Position numbers and translations under genes: made by a program. Shown piece by piece: positions 20,880 to 29,180 of a DNA stretch of 64,000 nt. Numbering within the stretch: the first letter of the stretch is position 1; every line of letters starts with the position of its first letter. This stretch comes from Kitasatospora herbaricolor (GTDB taxonomy: Bacteria > Actinomycetota > Actinomycetes > Streptomycetales > Streptomycetaceae): the NCBI RefSeq assembly GCF_030813695.1, contig NZ_JAUSVA010000002.1, forward strand, positions 3,844,001-3,908,000, given 5' to 3'. The notes below the pieces were generated by a model that worked only from the letters and a program-made list of their open reading frames with translations, ran no database searches and was not told where the DNA came from.

Positions 20880-22553
20880 TCACTGGATCATCGCCACCCA
20901 GGCCTGGTCGCCCTCCTTGGTGCAGACGCCGCCCGGAGCGAACTTCGGGCACTTCCCGTCGAGCTTCTGCACGGTGTGCGACACCCAGGGCAGGATCCGG
21001 TACGTGTTCTCCTTGGCCGGCATGTAGCGGTCGGCCATCGAGGAGGAGACGGTGCCGAACAGGAACAGCAGGGCGAACAGCGCGCCGACGACGGCGCCCT
21101 GCGGGTTCGGGAAGCCACCGCCCAAGGTCTTCGTCCCGTCCGTCCCGTCGGCGGCCCCGCCACGACGCTCGGCCAGTCGGAGCGAGAGCAGGTGCGCCAC
21201 CAGTGCACAGAGGATCAGCCCACAGTAGAGCAGCTGGTTGTTGGTGCGGGTGTAGAGCTGGACCGTCTGGGTCTCGTACATGTGCGAGGCGATGTACATC
21301 CGCACCACCCAGGCGCTGGCGAACATGCAGATGATGGTGACCACCATCGGCTTGCGCAGGCCCAGCCAGAGCGCGACGCCCAGGCAGACGAACATCACCA
21401 CGGCGAACAGGCCCATGCCGCCGAACTCGCCGGGCAGCGGCCACTCGGTGACCTTGCCGGGCATGTCGGTGCGCCACATCAGGAAGTACGCCGGGTCGGT
21501 GAAGTTGTCGAACCGGAAGCTGACGTCCTTGGTGGTCTGACCCTCGGTGAGCAGGGTCACCAGGTAGCGGCCGGCCACCGCGGCGAAGGCCCCCGCGGTG
21601 ACGGCGACGAAGGCGAGCCCGCGCAGCCGGTCGGCCCGCCAGGGGAAGTACACGAGGGCGGCGACCAGCACGCCGGCCGCGCTCCACAGGAACCAGCCGG
21701 AGTAGGTCAGGAACAGCAGCCCGAGCAGGGCGCCGAAGCCGGCGCCCTTGAGCAGCAACAACCGCCAGCCGTCCGTGCCGCTGCGCCTCAGCTGGATGAC
21801 CATCGCGACCAGCACCGGCACCAGCAGGACCAGCACCGTCTGGCTGTACGGCTTGTAGGCGTCGATCAGCGCGAAGGCGGGCAGGACGCCGAACGCCAGG
21901 GCGCGGATCGGGCTCAGCAGCATCCGCCAGGCCAGGTAGACCAGCGGGCCGAAGGCCGCGGCGCCCAGGATCTGGAGGTCCTTGAAGGCGTAGGCGGTGT
22001 TCCCGTCGTGGAACCACTGCGCGTAGTACCCGAGGGTGTACAGCGGCGCGGGCGGGTAGACCGGGGAGGGCGAGGGCAGCCCGTGGGCCACCGCCTGCGA
22101 CCATTCGACGATCCGGCCGCTGTCGCCGTTCAGCCCGAACATCGGCCACGGGGTGCCGAGCAGCGCGACCACCGCACCCGCCGCGACGAAGCCGCTGGCC
22201 AGCCCGGCTATGGCGGCGCTGGCGAAGCGGGTGACCAGGCCGAAGTGGCGTCCGCCGCGCAGGCGCATCGCGACCACCGCGGCGGCGACCAGCACCAGGC
22301 CGATCACCGCGAACCGGAGCTGGATCGCGGCCAGGCCGCTCACCTGGGCGAGCCGGTTCAGCGGGTCGAGCTTGAAGCTGCGGGCCAGATAGGGCAGGAC
22401 GAGTGCGGCGGCGAAGGCCACCCCCGCCTCGGCCGCCAGGAGGAGCGGTGAGCGCCAGGCCGGACGCAGGTGGGGCCGGCGGCCGGCGCGGCCTGCTCCG
22501 GCGTGCGAGCGGGACGGCGAAGGCGTGCTCGCACTCTCGGTGCTGACTGTCAC
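20880..22553 (-). CDS. Polytopic membrane protein, GT-C/arabinofuranosyltransferase-like
   Basis: A 557-residue protein with about twelve hydrophobic segments and a C-terminal extracytoplasmic domain of roughly 60 residues ending HTVQKLDGKCPKFAPGGVC. Between the third and fourth helices is NGDSGRIVEWSQAVAHG, then SPVYPPAPLYTLGYYAQW. This loop pattern (an early Asp and a YPP motif) recalls AftA-type arabinofuranosyltransferases. The GTG at 22553 gives the best-looking N-terminus; the longer frame to 22787 is arginine/proline-rich and unlikely to be translated. It precedes the DUF2142 gene. Its substrate is not known. Confidence 0.7.
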   Translation of the reverse strand: MTVSTESASTPSPSRSHAGAGRAGRRPHLRPAWRSPLLLAAEAGVAFAAALVLPYLARSFKLDPLNRLAQVSGLAAIQLRFAVIGLVLVAAAVVAMRLRGGRHFGLVTRFASAAIAGLASGFVAAGAVVALLGTPWPMFGLNGDSGRIVEWSQAVAHGLPSPSPVYPPAPLYTLGYYAQWFHDGNTAYAFKDLQILGAAAFGPLVYLAWRMLLSPIRALAFGVLPAFALIDAYKPYSQTVLVLLVPVLVAMVIQLRRSGTDGWRLLLLKGAGFGALLGLLFLTYSGWFLWSAAGVLVAALVYFPWRADRLRGLAFVAVTAGAFAAVAGRYLVTLLTEGQTTKDVSFRFDNFTDPAYFLMWRTDMPGKVTEWPLPGEFGGMGLFAVVMFVCLGVALWLGLRKPMVVTIICMFASAWVVRMYIASHMYETQTVQLYTRTNNQLLYCGLILCALVAHLLSLRLAERRGGAADGTDGTKTLGGGFPNPQGAVVGALFALLFLFGTVSSSMADRYMPAKENTYRILPWVSHTVQKLDGKCPKFAPGGVCTKEGDQAWVAMIQ

Positions 22554-22810
22554 TGGATTTGAGTCCTCGGTGGTCGATGTCCCGCGAACCGCGGAGTCTG
22601 ACGCCCCCCTCACCGGGCATCCGGCCGACGGCGAGTGCGGCTGGCTCCTGCGTTGACACAGCAGTAGCCGCTCCGGGCATCCTAAGGCCTGCCCGTTGAC
22701 GAGCCTTCGTGGAGGCCCGGCCGCTGCGGAATCGATACCGTCGGTGTGGTACCGGACGGCGGGCCGGTCACCGCGGCCGGTCACCACGGGCCGCGCCGGA
22801 CGCCGGGGAG

Positions 22811-22831
22811 CCGGCCCCGGGCCGGGGCCGG
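22811..22831 (-). terminator. Probable terminator after the DUF1707/DUF4190 gene
   Basis: An 8-bp stem CCGGCCCC/GGGGCCGG with a 5-nt loop lies 20 nt past the stop. It is short, and the surrounding sequence is so GC-rich that other pairings are possible. Confidence 0.5.
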
Positions 22832-22850
22832 CGGACGGCCCGCGGCCGGT

Positions 22851-23465
22851 TCAGCCGCCGCCGACCGAGGCGAGCACGCCGAGCAGCATCAGCAGCAGCC
22901 AGCCCGCCATCGACAGGTAGCCGATCACCAGGCCGGCGGTGGCCATCCCGTCGCCCTCCTCGTGCCGCGCCCGGATCTGCGACTTGGCGATGTGCCCGCA
23001 GATCACCGCCGGCAGCGCGAGCGTGCCGGCGGTGGGGACGCAGAGCAGGCCGAGCACCATCGAGGCGACCGCGACACCGTTGGTCGGCCGCTGCATCGGG
23101 ATCACCGGCGGCGGCAGGAAGGTGGGCGGGACGACCGGAACCGCCGCGCCCATCGGCAGCACCATCGGGCCGGAGGGCAGATCGGCGACGATCTGCGCGA
23201 GCTGACCGTAGGTCTGGGCGCGGTTCGCGGCGTCGAAGCGCTGCGAGTACTCCTCGGCCGAGAGGCGTCCCTCGGCGTAGGCGGCCTTGAGGACGTCCAC
23301 CGTGCGGTCGCGGTCCGTGTGAGCCGCGCGCATGGCGGCCTGCGGGGTCTGGGCGGGCTGCCAGGGCTGGGCGTACGGCTGGGGCTGTTGGTTCGTCGGG
23401 GGCTGGGCGTACGGATTGGGCTGCCCGTACCCGGAGCCCTGCTGACCCCACGGCTGTACGGCCAT
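22851..23465 (-). CDS. DUF1707 and DUF4190 domain membrane protein
   Basis: A 204-residue protein. Residues 1-45 are Gln/Pro/Tyr-rich and low-complexity. At about 45-95 is a DUF1707 unit (MRAAHTDRDRTVDVLKAAYAEGRLSAEEYSQR in outline), a short helical module common in actinobacterial membrane-associated proteins. From about 130 are two hydrophobic helices separated by GHIAKSQIRARHEEGDGMATAGL, the DUF4190 arrangement. Function is not known. It is transcribed alone and is divergent from the ABC transporter genes. Confidence 0.85.
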   Translation of the reverse strand: MAVQPWGQQGSGYGQPNPYAQPPTNQQPQPYAQPWQPAQTPQAAMRAAHTDRDRTVDVLKAAYAEGRLSAEEYSQRFDAANRAQTYGQLAQIVADLPSGPMVLPMGAAVPVVPPTFLPPPVIPMQRPTNGVAVASMVLGLLCVPTAGTLALPAVICGHIAKSQIRARHEEGDGMATAGLVIGYLSMAGWLLLMLLGVLASVGGG

Positions 23466-23699
23466 CCGGCCACCTCCCCGACACCCGGCGCGCCGCGCGC
23501 GCTCGCTGCTCTCATAGTGCAGGACGAAGGAGCGCCCTGAGTAGTTGCCGATTTCGACAGGGAGCGTGTTCGGATCCGTCCACGCTCGCCCATTTGGCCC
23601 AGACACGCCGTATCCGGGGACTCGCCGGCGGCCCGACGGCACGGTGGCAGGCTGGGCCGCACCCCGTCACCCCGCCTCCCCCACCCTGGAGAAGCACCC

Positions 23700-24488
23700 A
23701 TGCAGGCGTCCGCCCCGCCGTCGTCCCCCGGAGCCGCCGTCAGTATCCACAACCTGTGGAAGCGCTTCGGCCGGCAGGCCGCCGTCGCCGGGCTGAACCT
23801 CGAACTGCCGGCCGGCGCCTTCATCGGGCTGGTCGGCCCGAACGGCGCCGGCAAGACCACCACCCTGTCGATGGCCACCGGTCTGCTGCGGCCGGACGAG
23901 GGAACGGTCCTGATCCACGGCGCCGACGTCTGGGCGGACCCGGTCGCCGTCAAGGCCAGGATCGGCATCCTGCCCGAGGGGCTGCGGATGTTCGAGCGGC
24001 TCAGCGGGCGCGAACTGCTGCAGTACAACGGACGGCTCCGCGGCCTGCCCGGCGCCGAGGTGGACCGCCGCGCCGGGGAACTGCTCGGCGTCCTCGACCT
24101 CACCGCCGACGCGGACAAGCTGGTCGCCGACTACTCCACCGGCATGCGCAAGAAGATCGGCCTGGCCGCCGCCCTGCTGCACAACCCCGACGTGCTCTTC
24201 CTGGACGAGCCCTTCGAGGGCGTCGACCCGGTCTCCGCCCAGACCATCCGCGGGGTGCTCAAGCGGTACGCCGCGGCCGGCAGCACCGTGGTCTTCTCCA
24301 GCCACGTGATGGAACTGGTCGAGCAGCTCTGCGACTGGGTGGCGGTGGTCGACGCCGGCCGGGTGATCGCGCACGGCCCGCTGGACGAGGTCCGCGGCGG
24401 GCGCTCGCTGCACGCCGCCTTCCTGGACCTGATCGGCGTCCGCGAGGACGACGACCAGGCCCTCGGCTGGCTCGGCGGCGACCGGTGA
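23700..24488 (+). CDS. ABC transporter ATP-binding protein
   Basis: A 262-residue ATPase with Walker A GPNGAGKT (46-53), ABC signature YSTGMRKK (144-151; the usual LSGGQ position reads STGM), Walker B VLFLDEP (164-170) and the switch His in SSHVME (H201). This is the DrrA/CcmA-like branch of exporters. Its last codon overlaps the permease start (GTGA, 24485-24488). It should energise export by the adjacent permease. The substrate is unknown. Confidence 0.95.
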   Translation: MQASAPPSSPGAAVSIHNLWKRFGRQAAVAGLNLELPAGAFIGLVGPNGAGKTTTLSMATGLLRPDEGTVLIHGADVWADPVAVKARIGILPEGLRMFERLSGRELLQYNGRLRGLPGAEVDRRAGELLGVLDLTADADKLVADYSTGMRKKIGLAAALLHNPDVLFLDEPFEGVDPVSAQTIRGVLKRYAAAGSTVVFSSHVMELVEQLCDWVAVVDAGRVIAHGPLDEVRGGRSLHAAFLDLIGVREDDDQALGWLGGDR

Positions 24489-26092
24489 GCGCCGCGCCGC
24501 CCGAAGGCCGGCAGGTCGTCCGGGCCCTGGTCTCGCTCAAACTGCGGCTGCTCCGCAACGGCCTGCGCCGCAGCCCCGGCCGGGCCGCCGTCTACGTCCT
24601 CGGCACCGTGGCCGGCCTGCTGCTCGCCGCCGGCCTCGGACTCGGCCTCGCCCTGCTGAACGGCCGGGCCGGGGCCGGCGACGCCGCCGTCATGGTGACC
24701 TTCGCCCTGGTCCTCGGCTGGGCCGCGGTGCCGCTCTTCCTCTTCTCCAGCGACGAGAGCGCCGACCCGACCCGGCTCACCATGCTGCCGCTGCGGCCCG
24801 GACCGCTGCTGCGCGGCTCGGTGCTGGCCGCGCTGATCGGCCCCGGCCCCGCCGTCGCCCTGGTGCTGCTCACCGGCGCGGTGCTGGCCGGCGCGCACGG
24901 CGCCGCCTCCGCGGTGGCCGCCGTGATCGGCGTCCCGCTCACCGTGGTGAGCGTGGTGACGCTGTCCAGGGCGGTCGCCGCCGGCAACGCCCGGCTGCTG
25001 TCCAGCCGGCGCGGCAAGGACTTCGCCGTCTTCGGCGGACTGCTCTTCGCCCTGCTCGTGCAGGTCGCCAACCTCAGCTTCCAGAGCACCCTCGGCAGGC
25101 CCGGCGAATCGCTGGACCTCTCCCCCTTCGCGCCGTTCGCCGCGGTGCTGCGCTGGGTGCCGCCGGTCAGCGCCCTGGACGCCGCCCGCACGGCCGGCGA
25201 GGGGCACTACGCCCTGGCCCTGCTGCAGCTCGCGGCCGGCGCCGTCCTGCTCGCGCTGCTGCTGCGCTGGTGGTTGGCCAGTCTCCAGCAGCTGATGGTG
25301 ACCGCCGACGCCTCCACCCTGGAGGTGGCCCGCGGCGTGGGGCAGTCCCACGGCTGGGGTTTCCTGCCCGCCGGCCGGACCGGCGCGGTGATGCAGCGGC
25401 ACCTGCGGTACGCCTGGCGGGAGCCGCGGGCCAAGGCCGCGGTGTTCACCAGCATCGGGATGACGCTGGTGGTCTGCGTGCTGTCGCTCGTCCAGGGGTG
25501 GTCCAGCGTCTACCTGGTGGTGATGGCCGGGATGTTCCTCGGCCTGCAGATGGTCAACCTGTTCGGGATGGACGGCTCCGCCTTCTGGATGGTCGCCGCC
25601 ACCCTGGTCACCCCCGCCGACGCCCGGGACGAGCTGCGCGGGCGGGCCTACGCCGTCCTCCTCTACGCGGTGCCGGTCACCGCGCTGCTCGGGCTGGTGC
25701 TGGCGAGCGCCACCGGCGACTGGGCCGGGTTCGCCCCCGCGCTCGGCCTGGCCCTGTCGGTGCTCGGCTGCGCCGTCGGGCTCGGCGCGCTGTTCAGCGT
25801 GGTCGCGCCGTACGCGATGCCCGCCGACGGCAACCCGATGCGCAACGCGGCCCCGGGCCAGAGCGGGCTGACCCTCCTCAACACCTTCGGCTCGATGGTC
25901 GGGGTGCTGCTGCTGAGCCTGCCGGCCGGCGGCTGCCTGGCCTGGGCGCTGGCGACCGACGGCCCGGCCTGGCTCCTCCTGCCGCTCGGGCCGCTCTACG
26001 GCGCCGCGGCCGCCGCGCTCGGGGTCCGGGTGGCCGCCGGGCGACTGCTCGGCCGGCTGCCGGAGATCCTGGCGAAGGCCGTCGAGCGCTGA
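24485..26092 (+). CDS. ABC transporter permease
   Basis: A 535-residue protein with about twelve hydrophobic segments, for example residues 30-50 (AAVYVLGTVAGLLLAAG), and a charged loop in the middle after the sixth. Two similar halves suggest a duplicated six-helix permease, so a single polypeptide could pair with an ATPase dimer. The GTG start overlaps the ATPase stop, giving tight coupling. No binding protein or regulator is adjacent. Confidence 0.88.
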   Translation: MSAAPPEGRQVVRALVSLKLRLLRNGLRRSPGRAAVYVLGTVAGLLLAAGLGLGLALLNGRAGAGDAAVMVTFALVLGWAAVPLFLFSSDESADPTRLTMLPLRPGPLLRGSVLAALIGPGPAVALVLLTGAVLAGAHGAASAVAAVIGVPLTVVSVVTLSRAVAAGNARLLSSRRGKDFAVFGGLLFALLVQVANLSFQSTLGRPGESLDLSPFAPFAAVLRWVPPVSALDAARTAGEGHYALALLQLAAGAVLLALLLRWWLASLQQLMVTADASTLEVARGVGQSHGWGFLPAGRTGAVMQRHLRYAWREPRAKAAVFTSIGMTLVVCVLSLVQGWSSVYLVVMAGMFLGLQMVNLFGMDGSAFWMVAATLVTPADARDELRGRAYAVLLYAVPVTALLGLVLASATGDWAGFAPALGLALSVLGCAVGLGALFSVVAPYAMPADGNPMRNAAPGQSGLTLLNTFGSMVGVLLLSLPAGGCLAWALATDGPAWLLLPLGPLYGAAAAALGVRVAAGRLLGRLPEILAKAVER

Positions 26093-26210
26093 TCCCGGGC
26101 CGCACTGCTGGCGGCTCACCCGCCGCCGGACGGGTCCGCGCCCGCGCTCCGGCATCATGGCAGGAGGGCCGACCACCCCGGACACCGTACGCAGCGAAAG
26201 CAGATTCACC

Positions 26211-27512
26211 GTGGGCAAGCGCAGGCAGCAGCAGGACTCCGGGCCGGACGAGGCCGTCGGCGGGCTGCTGGAGCAGGCGGTCCACCGGGTGGTGGCCGCG
26301 CCCGCGGAGGGGCTGGACCTCGCGCTGGACACCGGCGCGTCGATGCTGGCCGCCGCCCCCGGCCAGTGGCCGGAGGTGAGCCGGGCGCTGCTGCGGTACG
26401 CGGACACGGCGGTCGGACGCTGCTGGTCGGCGGGCTGGCGGCCGGCCGACCTGGCCCGGGTGGTGCGGCGGGAGCTGAAGCCGGTGCACCTGGCGCTGGC
26501 CGTCGACCTGATCGCCGCCGAAGGGCGCCGCCACCCGGCGGCGGCCCTCGACCGGCGCTGGCACGAGCAGCTGCGGGAACTCGCCACCGAGGTGTGGTGG
26601 ACCGGCGACGAGACCTATCTCACGGACTTCGCCGGACGCCACCGGCTGGACCGCTTCGCGCTGGCCACCGCCGCGCTGGAACTGCTCCGCACCTGGGGGC
26701 ACCTGCCGCCCGTCCAGCCGGTCGGCCCGGTGCCCGGCCAGGCCCCGCGGGCCGAGCGGCCGAGCGGGCCGGTCACCGGCGAGCCCCGGATGCTGTCCCG
26801 GATCCGGGCGCTGCTCGCCAAGGCCGAGTCCACCGAGTACCCGGAGGAGGCCGAGGCGCTGACCGCCAAGGCCCAGCAGCTGATGGCCCAGCACAGCATC
26901 GACGAGGCGCTGCTGGCCGTCACCGCGGCCGCCGCGGACACCCCGGCGGCGCTGCGGATCGGCGTCGACAGCCCGTACGAGGTCCCCAAGACGATGCTGC
27001 TGGACGCGGTGGCCGCGGCCAACCGCTGCCGGGTGGTCTGGGCGAAGGAGTTCGGCTTCTGCACCATCGTCGGCTTCGACGCCGACCTGGACGGCGTCGA
27101 ACTGCTCTACACCTCGCTGCTGGTGCAGGCCACCGCGGCGATGCACAGGGCGGGCAGCCGCCAGCACCTGGACGGCGCGTCCAGGACCAAGGCGTTCCGG
27201 CAGTCCTTCCTGGTCGCCTACGCGGCCCGGATCCGGGAGCGGCTGACCACCGCGACCGAGCAGGCCACCCAGGACGCGGCCGCCGGCCGGCACCTGCGCG
27301 AGGACGGCACGGCCGAGCAGCTGACACCGGACGAGCGGCTGCTCCCGGCACTGGCCGCACGGGAGCAGGCGGTGGATGCGACGATCGGACGGATGTTCCC
27401 GAAGCTGACCTCGCAGCGCGTCCGGGTGAGCGACGGCGAGGGCTGGGCGGCCGGCCGGGCCGCCGCCGACCGTGCCGCGCTGCACGGGCGGGCCGGGGCC
27501 ATCCGGCGCTGA
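26211..27512 (+). CDS. DUF2786 domain protein
   Basis: A protein of 433 residues from GTG 26211 (451 from ATG 26157). I prefer GTG because it yields the basic start VGKRRQQQD; neither start has a strong ribosome-binding site. Around residues 205-245 is the DUF2786 motif RIRALLAKAESTEYPEEAEALTAKAQQLMAQHSID. N-terminal to it is a helical region with two Trp-rich turns, and a C-terminal helical part follows. DUF2786 proteins are common in actinobacteria and phages, with no firm biochemical role. It is followed by the ADP-ribosylglycohydrolase gene 46 nt later on the same strand. Confidence 0.85.
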   Translation: MGKRRQQQDSGPDEAVGGLLEQAVHRVVAAPAEGLDLALDTGASMLAAAPGQWPEVSRALLRYADTAVGRCWSAGWRPADLARVVRRELKPVHLALAVDLIAAEGRRHPAAALDRRWHEQLRELATEVWWTGDETYLTDFAGRHRLDRFALATAALELLRTWGHLPPVQPVGPVPGQAPRAERPSGPVTGEPRMLSRIRALLAKAESTEYPEEAEALTAKAQQLMAQHSIDEALLAVTAAAADTPAALRIGVDSPYEVPKTMLLDAVAAANRCRVVWAKEFGFCTIVGFDADLDGVELLYTSLLVQATAAMHRAGSRQHLDGASRTKAFRQSFLVAYAARIRERLTTATEQATQDAAAGRHLREDGTAEQLTPDERLLPALAAREQAVDATIGRMFPKLTSQRVRVSDGEGWAAGRAAADRAALHGRAGAIRR

Positions 27513-27558
27513 ACGGCGAAGATCCGGGCGAGGGCCCGGACGAAGGGGGATTGGTGCT

Positions 27559-28650
27559 GTGACGGAGTACGCGGACCGGGTACGGGGCGCCCTGCTCGGC
27601 GGGGCGGTCGGTGACGCGCTCGGCTGGCCGGTGGAGTTCCTGCACCTGGACGACATCCGGGGGCGCTACGGCCCCGACGGGGTCACCGGCCCGGTGGCGA
27701 ACCGGGGCGGCCAGGTCACCGACGACACCCAGATGACCCTGTTCACCGCGGAGGGCCTGATCCGCGGCTTCGTCCGGGGCTGGTCCGGCGGTGGCGGCTC
27801 GGTGCCGGAGGCCGTCCACGGCGCCTACCAGCGCTGGCTGCTGACCCAGGAACAGGACGGGCCCGACCTGCTGCCCCTGCAGGCGCCGTACGACGGCTGG
27901 CTGCTCCGCCAGCCGTTCCTGTACGCCCGGCGGGCGCCGGGCAACGCCTGCATGACCGGGGTCGCGTACCACCGGGAGTTCGAGACGCCCTCGATGTTCG
28001 GGCAGCCCGGCCCGATCAACGCCCACTCCAAGGGGTGCGGCACGGTGATGCGCTCGGCGCCGTTCGGGCTGGCCCGGCTCGGCGTCGAGCAGGCCTTCGG
28101 GCTGGCCGCCCAGTGCGCCCAGCTCACCCACGGCCACCCGACCGGGTACCTGGCGGCGGGCGCCTTCGCCGCGCTGATCGAACGGGTGACGGCCGGGACG
28201 GACCTGCGCACCGCCGTCGAGGAGACCATCGAGCAGACCGCCGGCTGGCCCGCCGCCGAGGAGACCGTCAAGGCGCTGCGGCGGGCCGTGCTGCTCGCCG
28301 ACCAGGGCGACCCGAGCGCCGACTGGGTGGAACGGGTCGGCCTCGGCTGGATCGCCGAGGAGTGCCTGGCCGTCGCCGTGTACTGCGCGCTGGCGGGCGG
28401 CGAGGGCGCGGCTGGCGCCCGGCGGGCCCTGCTCCTCTCGGTGAACCACTCCGGTGACAGCGACTCCACCGGCGCGGTCTGCGGCAACCTGGTCGGCGCG
28501 GCCTACGGCGCCACGGCGCTGCCTGCCGCCTGGACGGACTCGGTGGAGGGCCGGGAGGTCCTGCGCAGGGTCGCGGACGACCTGGTGGTGCTGTTCGGCA
28601 GCCGGGAGCCGGCCCACCCGGTGCTCGACGGCCGCTACCCGGTGGGGTAG
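27559..28650 (+). CDS. ADP-ribosylglycohydrolase family protein (first copy)
   Basis: A 363-residue enzyme of the DraG/ARH fold, expected to cleave ADP-ribose from proteins or small molecules with Mg2+. Metal-binding motifs are GGAVGDALG (14-22), TDDTQMT (54-60) and HSGDSDSTGAVCG near residue 300 (the common form is GDTDT; here both Thr are Ser). HSKGCGTVMRSAPFG near residue 157 is also family-typical. The GTG start has an AAGGGGG ribosome-binding site. It converges on the Hsp70 operon. A second, divergent paralogue lies at 39868. Confidence 0.93.
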   Translation: MTEYADRVRGALLGGAVGDALGWPVEFLHLDDIRGRYGPDGVTGPVANRGGQVTDDTQMTLFTAEGLIRGFVRGWSGGGGSVPEAVHGAYQRWLLTQEQDGPDLLPLQAPYDGWLLRQPFLYARRAPGNACMTGVAYHREFETPSMFGQPGPINAHSKGCGTVMRSAPFGLARLGVEQAFGLAAQCAQLTHGHPTGYLAAGAFAALIERVTAGTDLRTAVEETIEQTAGWPAAEETVKALRRAVLLADQGDPSADWVERVGLGWIAEECLAVAVYCALAGGEGAAGARRALLLSVNHSGDSDSTGAVCGNLVGAAYGATALPAAWTDSVEGREVLRRVADDLVVLFGSREPAHPVLDGRYPVG

Positions 28651-28688
28651 CGGCCGCGGGGGCGGGCAGCCGCCGCTCCGTCAGGCGG

Positions 28689-29180
28689 TCAGACGTCGGC
28701 GGCGGGCGACGCGTGCCCGGCGTGGCCGCCGGACCGCTCCCCGCCGGACCGCTCTGCGCCGGGCCGGGCCGAGGTGAGCCCGGTGAGGGCGGCCCCCGCC
28801 CCCGGGTGGCCCGGGTCCAGCCGCAGGGCCCGGCCGAGCGCCTCGGCGGCGCGGGCCCGGTCGCCCAGGCGGGCGGCCGCCTTGCCCAGCACCACCCAGG
28901 CCACCACCAGCCCGGGCTCCAGCCGCACCGCGCGCTCCAGCTCGCCCACCGCCTCCCCCAGCGACCCGGCCCGGGCCAGCCGCAGGCCCTCGTTGTAGGC
29001 GAGCCGGCCGCGCAGCCGCAGGTGCACCAGCGGCGCGAGATCCTCCTGGCAGCCGGGGCAGCGCAGGCTGTCCGGCGCGGGGGCGAGCCGGCAGAGCGGG
29101 CACTGCACGCCGTACCCGGCGCCGTCGTCCTGCCGGGGGATCACCGGCTCGGGGCTGACCGGCGGGGGGATCGAGGTCAT
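28689..29180 (-). CDS. Small zinc-ribbon and TPR protein, last gene of the Hsp70-like operon
   Basis: A 163-residue protein. After a proline-rich start, a zinc ribbon is formed by C27/C30 (CPLC) and C41/C44 (CPGC). Residues 55-130 form about two TPR helical pairs (YNEGLRLARAGSLGEAVGELERAVRLEP and a following pair). The last 30 residues are Gly/Ser/Glu-rich. The ATG overlaps the Hsp70 stop (ATGA, 29177-29180), so it is co-translated with the chaperone. It may be a client-recognition or scaffold subunit; this is inferred from domains and position. Confidence 0.85.
   Translation of the reverse strand: MTSIPPPVSPEPVIPRQDDGAGYGVQCPLCRLAPAPDSLRCPGCQEDLAPLVHLRLRGRLAYNEGLRLARAGSLGEAVGELERAVRLEPGLVVAWVVLGKAAARLGDRARAAEALGRALRLDPGHPGAGAALTGLTSARPGAERSGGERSGGHAGHASPAADV

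Noticed and set aside
19219-22680. One 1153-residue protein joining DUF2142 and GT-C parts
   Set aside because: The upstream half of that frame is an out-of-frame shadow of the gene at 20880; the ATG at 20811 gives a normal DUF2142 protein.
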